DNA from: CAYFPX01 sp964501915
GTDB lineage: Bacteria; Myxococcota_A; UBA796; CAJQPC01
Length of the DNA: 64,000 bases
Reading direction: 5' to 3'
Assembly (NCBI GenBank): GCA_964501915.1
Contig: CAZCVP010000005.1
Location: 28,032 to 92,031, forward strand
The position numbers were made by a program, and so were the translations under genes. Positions 34,174 through 42,526 of the stretch are shown one piece after another. The notes under the pieces were generated by a model. The model made no database searches. It had not been told where the DNA came from and saw nothing but the letters and a program-made list of their open reading frames with translations. Every line of letters begins with the position of its first letter. Within the stretch, counting starts at the first letter, position 1.

Positions 34174-35367
34174 TCATCGCTCGCCCAGGCGAAGGTCCAG
34201 AGTGATGTGCTCCGTCGTGGAGATCGGGCGGAATCTTACCCTGACATTGAGGCGACCCGCTTCCCGTTCTTTGGAGGAGTTTGTCTCGTCATTGCACCAG
34301 ACTTCGTACTGATCCGCCTCGCTGTCGCCGGTCAGCAGCCCCTGCCTCCAGAGCAGGTTCAGGCGATGGAGCACGTCCCGCTCCAGGGCCTTCCAGATGT
34401 TGGGGCCGTTCTCCTCGAAGACGGCCCACTGGCTGTCGCGGCGAAGCTGCTCGGCGATCATCGAAGTGATGCGGCGGGAGTTGATGAACTCCCACTCGGG
34501 CTGGTTCGACAGGGTCCGGGCCCCGAAGATGACCATGCCCCGACCGGGCTGGATGACCAGCGGGTTGATGCTCCCGGCCGCCAGCTCACCGGACTCGTGC
34601 CAGTCCAGGTCGACCTCGGGGTGGGTGATGCCGGTCAGGGAGACGTTGGCCGGCGCCCAGCCGATGCCCCAGGGCTGGTGCTCTCGTTCGACGCGGGAGA
34701 AGGCGCCCAGCACGGCCCCCGAGGGCGGCATCAGCTCCTCCCCTCGGTAGAGCCAGGGGTAGTAGACCGCCCCGAAGGACTTGTTCTCGGGCCAGGTCTG
34801 GCGGAAGCCGCTGACCCAGTCCAAGAGCGCCTCGCCGTGGAAGTGAGCGGGGGCGTCCATGACCAGGAAGCGATTGATGACCCGCTGACAGTGCCGCAGG
34901 AGCTGGTGGTAGAGCTCGTCGGCCCCGCCCACCAGGCGACCGCCCTCACCCCGATGACCGGGCAGGGTGGCGGCCCACGGACAGGCCAACAGAGCGATGT
35001 CCTCCTCGGCGAGCAGGCGCTCCTCGAGCGGGAGCAGGACGCCCTTGGGCTCTGCGAGCGCGCCGTGCTGGAGGTCTGCGGGACCGTCCATGCACACGCC
35101 GTAGAGGTGGCAGACCTGTCCGCCGTTGGTGAAGTAGGCCCGGATGGCCATGACGGTCAGATCGTCGAAGAGCGGCCACAGGGGATGGTCCAGCAGCTCG
35201 ACGAAGCGCCGGATCACGAGCTCGACGAAGTCGCCCCGGGAGGCGTCGGTGGGCCAGCGCTCCTTGAAGATCGGGGCGATGAAGGCCGGGATGTCGCACC
35301 GCACCACGCGCTTCTGGCGCTGCGGGAGCGCCTTGTGGTGGATGTGGATTCCGGGTCGCCTGCCCAC
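34174..35367 (-). CDS. Second, short sheath protein (Afp4-like)
   Basis: 397 residues. The C-terminal half matches tail-sheath proteins: MVIFGARTLSNQPEWEFINS, RRITSMIAEQLRRDSQWAVF, NGPNIWKALERDVLHRLNLL, WCNDETN. The N-terminal region (GRRPGIHIHHKALPQ; FKERWPTDASRGDFVELVI) is reduced compared with the main sheath (594 residues), lacking most surface domains. eCIS commonly encode several sheath paralogues, one of them short and next to the baseplate or cap. It starts 3 bp after the stop of a 51-residue ORF and is part of the structural operon. Confidence 0.9.
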   Translation of the reverse strand: MGRRPGIHIHHKALPQRQKRVVRCDIPAFIAPIFKERWPTDASRGDFVELVIRRFVELLDHPLWPLFDDLTVMAIRAYFTNGGQVCHLYGVCMDGPADLQHGALAEPKGVLLPLEERLLAEEDIALLACPWAATLPGHRGEGGRLVGGADELYHQLLRHCQRVINRFLVMDAPAHFHGEALLDWVSGFRQTWPENKSFGAVYYPWLYRGEELMPPSGAVLGAFSRVEREHQPWGIGWAPANVSLTGITHPEVDLDWHESGELAAGSINPLVIQPGRGMVIFGARTLSNQPEWEFINSRRITSMIAEQLRRDSQWAVFEENGPNIWKALERDVLHRLNLLWRQGLLTGDSEADQYEVWCNDETNSSKEREAGRLNVRVRFRPISTTEHITLDLRLGER

Positions 35368-35370
35368 GCG

Positions 35371-35526
35371 CTACCCCGAGTTGATCTTCTCGTTGATCGC
35401 CGAGATCTGCTTCACCCAGACATGGCGCTCCTTGTGCGTCATGTCCAGGATGCTCTGGCGGTCCCAGTGGAAGTGGTATGCGATGAACGCTACCTCCTTG
35501 AAGATGTTCTCCAAGGGGTAGCTCAC
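35371..35526 (-). CDS. Small conserved eCIS protein (DUF6760-like)
   Basis: 51 residues from GTG 35526 (VSYPLENIFKEVAFIAYHFH, WDRQSILDMTHKERHVWV). The YPLxxxxxEVAFxAYHFHW pattern is one I associate with short proteins between tube and sheath genes in tail-like clusters. The GTG overlaps the TGA of the upstream gene (GTGA). A longer start would overlap that gene further and is not needed. A role in tube/tail assembly is inferred only from position. Confidence 0.8.
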   Translation of the reverse strand: MSYPLENIFKEVAFIAYHFHWDRQSILDMTHKERHVWVKQISAINEKINSG

Positions 35527-35888
35527 GATTCCCCCAGGCGTCCGAACTCCTTCTGGAACTTGGCCCCGCACTCCGGACAAGCCACGCGGACCGTGGCTTC
35601 GTCTTCGTTGATGCGGTTGTACATTTCCTCGAGGAAGCGCAGATCACCTGCGAACAGGTTCTCGATGTTGCTGGCGCGGACCTCGCTCAGGGTTCCCAGG
35701 CGGGTCACGACCCGGCTGAGCAACACGATGATGAGGTAGGCGCGGTTGCGCTGAACGCGCATGTCGTTCAGCGGAGCGATCTCGTCGCGCGCGGTGGCGA
35801 GACGCATGACGCCGTCACGGTGGACGGTGCCCTCGGAATCCACGAAGCCACGGGGCAGCGTGAACTCGTATTCAGTCTTGAATTCCAT
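35523..35888 (-). CDS. Conserved eCIS tail assembly protein with CxxC motif
   Basis: 121 residues. Starts with EFTLPRGFVDSEGTVHRDGV then MRLATARDEIAPLNDMRVQR, a pattern found in small proteins that accompany tube and sheath genes in many tail-like clusters, where they are thought to act as assembly chaperones. A helical middle (AYLIIVLLSRVVTRLGTLSE) and a C-terminal CPEC motif follow, perhaps a structural zinc or disulphide site. It is separated from the tube-1 gene by 111 bp that hold a strong hairpin, so expression is probably lower than that of the tube. Confidence 0.82.
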   Translation of the reverse strand: MEFKTEYEFTLPRGFVDSEGTVHRDGVMRLATARDEIAPLNDMRVQRNRAYLIIVLLSRVVTRLGTLSEVRASNIENLFAGDLRFLEEMYNRINEDEATVRVACPECGAKFQKEFGRLGES

Positions 35889-35954
35889 GCCTCGGTTCCA
35901 GCAGCAGGTTGAGGACGAATTTCAGCAGTAGGAGAGCAGCATCAGAGCAGGAGA

Positions 35955-35983
35955 GGGTCGGAGGGTGTCGTGCCCTCCGACCC
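35955..35983 (-). terminator. Stem-loop inside the eCIS operon, just downstream of tube 1
   Basis: GGGTCGGAGGG (35955-35965) and its exact inverted copy CCCTCCGACCC (35973-35983) form an 11-bp stem with a 7-nt loop, 17 bases beyond the tube-1 stop in the direction of transcription. No proper U-run follows (TCTCCTGCTC). It probably acts as a partial terminator or 3' stabiliser that makes tube mRNA more abundant than distal baseplate mRNA. Confidence 0.6.
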
Positions 35984-35999
35984 GATCCTGATCGTCTTG

Positions 36000-36467
36000 C
36001 TAGGCCTTGTTGACCCGCTCGACCTTCTCGACGGCGAGCTCGATCTTCTCGATCGCCATGGCGGAGCTGTCGGAGTCCATGGACGGAACCTCCCACTTGC
36101 AGGGCCAGGCCTCGAAGAAGTTGTAGTGGGTCAGCTCGGACTCCCCATCGTTGTCCAGCACGATGAGCGTGCCGGCGCGGCGGTCGATGAGACCGTCTTC
36201 GATGTTCTTCCGCCAGCGGAAGAGGGTGTCCGTCGAGGTGTACCCGCGCTCGAGCACGATGTTGGTGTAGGTCGTGCGACCCGGCTTCTTGCGGACGACC
36301 TTGTCGTTGCCCTGCTTGAACTCGATGATCTCCGTCTCGGAGGCCATCCCGCTCACGCTCTTGAAGCCGCCAACGATGGTCTTGACGTCAGAGTTGTACT
36401 CCTGGATCTCCAGGAGGAAGTTGAAGCTGCCGAACAGCTCCTCGGTGGTACCAGTGGCCTTGGGCAT
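36000..36467 (-). CDS. eCIS inner-tube protein 1 (Afp1-like, T4 gp19 family)
   Basis: 155 residues. Tube-fold landmarks: LFGSFNFLLEIQE, GGFKSVSGMASETEIIEFKQ, KKPGRTTYTNIVLERGYT, LFRWRKNIEDGLIDRRAGTL and NFFEAWPCKWEVPSMDSDS. Hexameric rings of this protein form the inner tube that is expelled on contraction. It lies 69 bp downstream of the main sheath gene with GGAG eight bases before the ATG, and is followed by a strong hairpin, consistent with high expression of the major structural subunits. Confidence 0.95.
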   Translation of the reverse strand: MPKATGTTEELFGSFNFLLEIQEYNSDVKTIVGGFKSVSGMASETEIIEFKQGNDKVVRKKPGRTTYTNIVLERGYTSTDTLFRWRKNIEDGLIDRRAGTLIVLDNDGESELTHYNFFEAWPCKWEVPSMDSDSSAMAIEKIELAVEKVERVNKA

Positions 36468-36536
36468 GGTGATTCTCCAGGTTCATGCTGTGTGAGCGGT
36501 GACTTGCTCACCCAGCGGGGTTGACGATCTGTGGGG

Positions 36537-38321
<1,785 letters not shown>

Positions 38322-38341
38322 GTCTTGAAGACTCCTCCGGT

Positions 38342-39196
38342 TCAGGAATCGGACTCGGGTTCATGATCGGACCCCTTGCTCATGTTGTGGGCAGGGGGGC
38401 CAGGGGGACTCCGTGAGGGGGGGGCCGGTGAGGACCCTGAGATCCGACCACTCTTCCTGGTCGTCGGACCGCCCGTCTCTGGAGGGGCTGGGACCATACC
38501 AAGATCCCCGGGCTTTCCAAGGGAGATCTGAGTTCCACCCTCGGCGGGGATGAGAGGCCCGTCGAGAGCCACTCGGGCTCGGTAGGTCAGGAAAGGTCTG
38601 TAGGGGGCTTCGTGCAGCGTGAAGAGGTTGACGGCGTCGCCGAGGCTCATGTCGTCGACCAGGGCCAGGGAGACCTTCTCCACCTGGAGCTGCTTGCCCT
38701 CGGGATCGAAGTTGGTGGGATCCCAGTCCCGCCCCGTGGAGTCGATCGCGCGCCCGTCGGGAAGGATGAAGCGCCGCGGCCGGTAGAGCAGCCTCGCGGT
38801 GTCGTGCAGGGTCAGGAGCACCCAGCCCAGCAGCCGCTCGGCCTCGGACCGGAACTTGGCGTGGACGCAGATCACGTAGAAGAGGTCCATCAAGAGCGGC
38901 GGCCGGTGGTAGAAGACCTGCCCCTCGTAGGTGACGGGCGCCTCCCGGAAGCGCTTCTGGCGCTGCATGCTGGTGTTGGCCGCCGCCCGGTACATGTAGA
39001 CGTAGACGACCTCTTCCCGGTCCTTGGGGACGAACTTGAGGTCCTCCTCGAGCCGCGGGGGGTTCTCGCCGAGGTCGTAGCGCTCGAGCAGGTGGCGATG
39101 GACGGACTCGGTGACCTCCCCGATGACCTGGTAGGAGGAGTAGCGGTAGACCATCTCCTCCGGACTGGGCCAGTTTGTGGGGGTGGTCTGGCTCAT
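38342..39196 (-). CDS. DUF4255 (Pvc16 N-terminal domain) tail-terminator/cap-type protein
   Basis: 284 residues from ATG 39196. Residues ~15-200 follow the DUF4255 pattern: YQVIGEVTESVHRHLL near the N terminus, EEVVYVYMYRAAANTSMQR, PLLMDLFYVICVHAKFRSEA, ERLLGWVLLTLHD. The last ~60 residues are Pro/Gly/Ser-rich and disordered. In Pvc/Afp particles the homologue (Pvc16/Afp16) caps the distal end of tube and sheath and terminates their polymerisation. The ATG overlaps the stop of the first operon gene (ATGA). Confidence 0.88.
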   Translation of the reverse strand: MSQTTPTNWPSPEEMVYRYSSYQVIGEVTESVHRHLLERYDLGENPPRLEEDLKFVPKDREEVVYVYMYRAAANTSMQRQKRFREAPVTYEGQVFYHRPPLLMDLFYVICVHAKFRSEAERLLGWVLLTLHDTARLLYRPRRFILPDGRAIDSTGRDWDPTNFDPEGKQLQVEKVSLALVDDMSLGDAVNLFTLHEAPYRPFLTYRARVALDGPLIPAEGGTQISLGKPGDLGMVPAPPETGGPTTRKSGRISGSSPAPPSRSPPGPPAHNMSKGSDHEPESDS

Positions 39197-39621
39197 CCCG
39201 AGCGTCGCTGCCTCAGGGTGGGGGGGGCCATCAACACGTAGCGGTCCTCGGCCGGACTGGCAAAACCAGGCCTCTCTCGGAGGTGCTGGGCCTCGCCGCG
39301 TGCGGCGGAGAACGACTCCCGCTCCGGGAGCCCCTCCCTGGGCTCCATGTAGGCCTCGCGCTTGATCCACGGCAGCTTGAGACCGAAGGGGTTGCGGTTC
39401 AGGCGCATCAGCAGCGGCGCGTTCTTGCCGGGGCTGACCGGCGGCCGGAGCTCGCGGACCTCGGCGGTCCAGTGGACCTCGAAGGGCTCGGGCAGCTCCT
39501 CCTGCTCGCTCAGCGCCGTCATGCGATCGAAGCGATCCCAGCAGTCGCCGGACGCTGGGCCCACCCCGTGGAAGTACTCGCCGGGGAACCGACGCTGAAG
39601 GCGCTCAATCGATCGACGCAA
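39193..39621 (-). CDS. First gene of the eCIS operon, unknown function
   Basis: 142 residues starting with TTG (LRRSIERLQRRFPGEYFHG), with GAGG a few bases upstream. The middle contains FEVHWTAEVRELRPP and LLMRLNRNPFGLKLPWIKR; the end is charged and low in order. No domain recognised. As leader gene of a tail operon, coupled by 4 bp to the DUF4255 cap gene, it may have an assembly or regulatory role. Confidence 0.7.
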   Translation of the reverse strand: MRRSIERLQRRFPGEYFHGVGPASGDCWDRFDRMTALSEQEELPEPFEVHWTAEVRELRPPVSPGKNAPLLMRLNRNPFGLKLPWIKREAYMEPREGLPERESFSAARGEAQHLRERPGFASPAEDRYVLMAPPTLRQRRSG

Positions 39622-39655
39622 GCCCAGCCTCGGTGTGCCTGGCGGGTGGGCCGGG

Positions 39656-39685
39656 AGTGTACGGGCCCCACTCGTCCGCGGTCAA
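39656..39685 (-). promoter_or_regulatory. Probable promoter of the eCIS operon
   Basis: On the minus strand, -35 TTGACC (39685-39680) and -10 TACACT (39661-39656) are separated by 18 bp. The transcript would start near 39649, giving a ~28-nt leader to the TTG start at 39621. It is the best housekeeping-type promoter seen in the window. Confidence 0.6.
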
Positions 39686-39701
39686 GCCGTGGCTGGAGGG
39701 G

Positions 39702-39707
39702 TATGAT
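39702..39707 (+). promoter_or_regulatory. -10 hexamer TATGAT of a probable leaderless mRNA
   Basis: TATGAT is followed by six bases and then GTG 39714 of the divergent gene. The TSS should coincide with the start codon. It lies in the 92-bp divergent region shared with the eCIS operon promoter. Confidence 0.55.
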
Positions 39708-39713
39708 CCCTGC

Positions 39714-40397
39714 GTGAATCGCCAGCGAAAGAAGCCCCAGGCTCCAGGACGCCGGGTCGCCACGGTGGCCCACGGCGGCCGGGTCGGCATGGGAGACGCC
39801 GCGAGCCGGGCCCTGAAGAAGGCCGGGGTGAGCATGGGCAACGCCCAGATCATCGCGACCCTGCAGGATCCAAAGGAGATCCGGGACCAGCTCCTCAAGA
39901 CGATCGCGTCGAGGATCAAGGGGATCCGCCAGGCCCAGCTCACCGAAGACGCCCAGCGCCGGGACCCGCGCAACTCCTTCCGGCGGCAGATCTACAAGGG
40001 GGAGGATCACCAGGCCGATCCCGGTCGCTGGCGGGACGTGGGGCGCAGGTACCTCGAGGCGGCCCGAGCGCTGTGCGCCGGCCAGCTCGACAGGGGCGCC
40101 CGCATGCTCGAGGAGGCCTACATGATGGAGAAGGAGGCCTTCGCGAGCGTCCCCGAGCACGTGGAGGTGGAGCTCGAGGAGGGCGCGGAGGGCGAGGGCG
40201 AGCTCCCCGGGAGCATCGACCAGATCGCCTCCGGGGCGACCTGCCCCTCGTGCCCCCTGCCCCAGGACGTGGAGCTGGTGAACTGGATCGAGAACCTCGA
40301 TCCCACGATCCCCCTGCGGGGCGTGAAGGGCAAGGACCCCCACAACTGGTGGGACGAGGAGATCGAAGAGGCGGAAGACGACGAAGGCGACGGCTAG
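39714..40397 (+). CDS. eCIS-neighbour protein of unknown function, with CPSC motif
   Basis: 227 residues. Lys/Arg-rich disordered start (NRQRKKPQAPGRR), then GVSMGNAQIIATLQDPKEI, an amphipathic helical part, a helical region with EAARALCAGQLDRGARMLEE, an acidic stretch, a single CPSCP motif (possible metal or redox site) and a strongly acidic end (DEEIEEAEDDEGDG). Divergent from the eCIS operon and using the shared intergenic region, so it may be a cargo, cap or regulator; nothing proves it. The stop overlaps the following GTG (TAGTG). Confidence 0.72.
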   Translation: MNRQRKKPQAPGRRVATVAHGGRVGMGDAASRALKKAGVSMGNAQIIATLQDPKEIRDQLLKTIASRIKGIRQAQLTEDAQRRDPRNSFRRQIYKGEDHQADPGRWRDVGRRYLEAARALCAGQLDRGARMLEEAYMMEKEAFASVPEHVEVELEEGAEGEGELPGSIDQIASGATCPSCPLPQDVELVNWIENLDPTIPLRGVKGKDPHNWWDEEIEEAEDDEGDG

Positions 40398-41551
40398 TGC
40401 TCCTCGCCGACACCCTGGCCCGGTTCGTCGCCCACCCCACCGTCTCCAACCGCCCGATGCGCGAGCTGGCTGCCGACGTGGCGCAGCTCGCGGAGGATCT
40501 CGGCTTCAGCTCCGAGGTCCTGGTGGATCCCGAAGATCCGGGCAAGGCCAACGTCGTCTCCCGACTGGGCCCGGCCGGCGCACCGGGCCTGATCCTCTCC
40601 GGCCACCTGGACGTCGTGCCCGCCGAGGGCGCCTCCTGGCAGAGCGATCCCTTCCTCCTGACCGAGCGGGACGGCGTGCTCTACGGGCGAGGCACCGCCG
40701 ACATGAAGGGCTTCGTCGCCTGTACCTTCGAGGCCCTCTCCCGGCTGGAGCGCTCCCGGATCAACGGCCAGGTGGTGCTGTTGTGGACCCACGACGAGGA
40801 GGTCGGCTGCGTGGGCTCCGCTCGCCTGGCCGACACCCTGGCGGAGCGCGACGACCCGGGCCTGCCCGACGAGGCGCTGATCGGCGAGCCGACAGAGCTG
40901 CGCATCCTCCGCATGCACCCGGGTCACGTGGGGCTGCGCATCACCCTGCACGGGGCCTCCGCCCACTCGTCCAAGCCCGACCTGGGCGCCAGCGCGATCC
41001 GTGCCCTGCGCCAGGTGCTGGAGCTGTTGGAGCGCACCGAGGCCGAGCTGCGCATGGCCCACCGTCGTGACCTGGCTCCGTACCTGGAGCGCAACCACGT
41101 CACGATGAACGTGGGCACGGTCCGCGGAGGCACGGCGATCAACCTCGTCCCGGACCGGTGTGAGCTGGTGATGGGCTACCGGCCCCTGCCCGGGGACGAC
41201 CCCACCGCCATCGCCTGGCTGATCGAGAGCCGCCTCGCCGAGCTGCGGCTGCCCCGCGGGATCGGGGTGGAGACGGAGCGACTGACGATCACGCCCTCGC
41301 TGCTGACCCCGGAGGGCACCCCGCTCCAGGGGCTGATCCAGGCCTGCTGCGAGGAGGCCTCCGGCGATCCCACGGCGGCCAGCTTCGCCACCGACGGCGG
41401 CAACCTGGCCCGGCTTGGCATCCGGTCCCTGGTCTTCGGTCCGGGCTCGATCGACGTCGCCCACCAGCCGAACGAGTGCGTCCACCTGTCCGCCCTCCAG
41501 CGGGCGAGCGACGTGCTAGAGCAGATCCTCCGAGCCCGCTGCGGAGGTTGA
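40397..41551 (+). CDS. argE: M20 metallopeptidase, acetylornithine deacetylase (ArgE) type
   Basis: 384 residues, the size of ArgE. The M20 metal sites are present in order: SGHLDVVP (His-x-Asp), YGRGTADMKGF (bridging Asp), THDEEVGCVGS (catalytic and metal Glu), IGEPT, HGASAHSSKP in the lid domain, TDGGNLARLGI where the last metal Glu is expected to be replaced or shifted, and GPGSIDVAHQPNECV, a form typical of ArgE rather than DapE. ArgE removes the acetyl group of N-acetylornithine in arginine synthesis; other amidohydrolase substrates cannot be excluded. It shares the TAGTG junction with the upstream eCIS-neighbour gene. Confidence 0.82.
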   Translation: MLLADTLARFVAHPTVSNRPMRELAADVAQLAEDLGFSSEVLVDPEDPGKANVVSRLGPAGAPGLILSGHLDVVPAEGASWQSDPFLLTERDGVLYGRGTADMKGFVACTFEALSRLERSRINGQVVLLWTHDEEVGCVGSARLADTLAERDDPGLPDEALIGEPTELRILRMHPGHVGLRITLHGASAHSSKPDLGASAIRALRQVLELLERTEAELRMAHRRDLAPYLERNHVTMNVGTVRGGTAINLVPDRCELVMGYRPLPGDDPTAIAWLIESRLAELRLPRGIGVETERLTITPSLLTPEGTPLQGLIQACCEEASGDPTAASFATDGGNLARLGIRSLVFGPGSIDVAHQPNECVHLSALQRASDVLEQILRARCGG

Positions 41552-41555
41552 CGAG

Positions 41556-41861
41556 ATGATCTGGCTCCTGATCGCCTGCGGCATCCCGGACGCCGAGGAC
41601 GCGCCGGAGGAGGCCGCCGAGCTCTACTGCGACCGCGCCGTGGAGTGTGACTGGATCGCCATCGCCCAGCAGCAGGACTGCGTGGACGAGTACGCCTACC
41701 TCTTCCAGCTCAATTGGCCGACCCGCCAGTGCGATGGCGCCATCGATCGCAGCTCCTGGAGGGAGTGCGAGGACGCGCTGGAGGCGATGGCGTGCGACAA
41801 CGAGGACTGGGGGGTGAGCCAGATCGGCGAGTGCGACGCGTCCCGGGTCTGTTCCGGCTGA
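41556..41861 (+). CDS. Small cysteine-rich lipoprotein
   Basis: 101 residues. MIWLLIACGIPD is a minimal lipoprotein signal with lipobox LIAC. The mature part has Cys at regular intervals (YCDRAVECDW, QQDCVDEY, RQCDGAI, WRECEDAL, MACDNEDW, ECDASRVCSG), so several disulphides are likely. Small Cys-rich lipoproteins of this kind are abundant in myxobacterial genomes; function unknown. The ATG is 4 bp after the argE stop with a GAGG-like element just before it. Confidence 0.75.
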   Translation: MIWLLIACGIPDAEDAPEEAAELYCDRAVECDWIAIAQQQDCVDEYAYLFQLNWPTRQCDGAIDRSSWRECEDALEAMACDNEDWGVSQIGECDASRVCSG

Positions 41862-41924
41862 TCGACGCTCCGGATCCGGACCAGCGAGGCCCCGCTTCGC
41901 GGGGTAGACTCCTCCGGGGCCAGC

Positions 41925-42497
41925 ATGAAGAAGAAGCGCAAGAGAAGTGCAGTCGGCGAAGGCACCGCAGAGCGCCTCGCCCGTCGCGACGAGCTGAAGC
42001 GTCGCTCCCTGCCGGGCGGCGGGGAGGTCTGGTCCGGTCCGCTGGCCACCGAAGCCCTGGAGACCATGGACGCCCGGGCGATGACCCTGGACCAGTCGAT
42101 CATCGTCTCGGAGGACTTCGATCCGAGTCGTGCCACAGACGCTGCGCTCTTCGCCCACGAGCAGTACCACGTCGCCCAGGGCGACCACGGCGCCGGCGGG
42201 CACCACATCCACAGCGCCGAGGAGACCGCGGCCCGCGCCGTGGAGGCGATGGTCGTCCACCGGGCGGCGTCCGGCGGCGAAGGCGGCGGCGGCGCCGACA
42301 CCGGCGGCGGCGACAGCGAGCAGAACGACGCCGAGCCCCAGGCCATCGATCCCATGGGCGGCTACAGCTTCCTGCGGAGCCAGGGCCACACCCACTCCGG
42401 CGTGGTGGACGAGCTGGCTCGCTACGTGGTCAACGAGCTCGACAAGGGCGCCGCCCTGGGCCGCGACCGCAACGCCGACAAGTCCAACTGGAAGTAG
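41925..42497 (+). CDS. DUF4157-like HExxH protein linked to the eCIS
   Basis: 190 residues. Basic N terminus (KKKRKRSAVGEG), then a compact core: LETMDARAMTLDQSIIVSED followed by DAALFAHEQYHVAQGDHGAG, where HEQYH is a zincin-type HExxH in the same setting (LLAHELTHVxQ) as eCIS-core DUF4157 domains. A Gly-rich linker and a helical tail follow. DUF4157 proteins are typically encoded beside eCIS and often carry toxin domains; this one has no obvious toxin domain. It sits just upstream of the eCIS ATPase. TAGACT at 41905-41910 is the likely -10, giving a short leader. Confidence 0.78.
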   Translation: MKKKRKRSAVGEGTAERLARRDELKRRSLPGGGEVWSGPLATEALETMDARAMTLDQSIIVSEDFDPSRATDAALFAHEQYHVAQGDHGAGGHHIHSAEETAARAVEAMVVHRAASGGEGGGGADTGGGDSEQNDAEPQAIDPMGGYSFLRSQGHTHSGVVDELARYVVNELDKGAALGRDRNADKSNWK

Positions 42498-42514
42498 GGT
42501 CCCCCGCCGGGGTG

Positions 42515-42520
42515 TAGACT
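42515..42520 (+). promoter_or_regulatory. -10 hexamer TAGACT of a probable leaderless mRNA
   Basis: TAGACT is followed by six bases and then GTG 42527 of the AAA+ ATPase gene; no Shine-Dalgarno is present. Confidence 0.55.
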
Positions 42521-42526
42521 CCCGCC

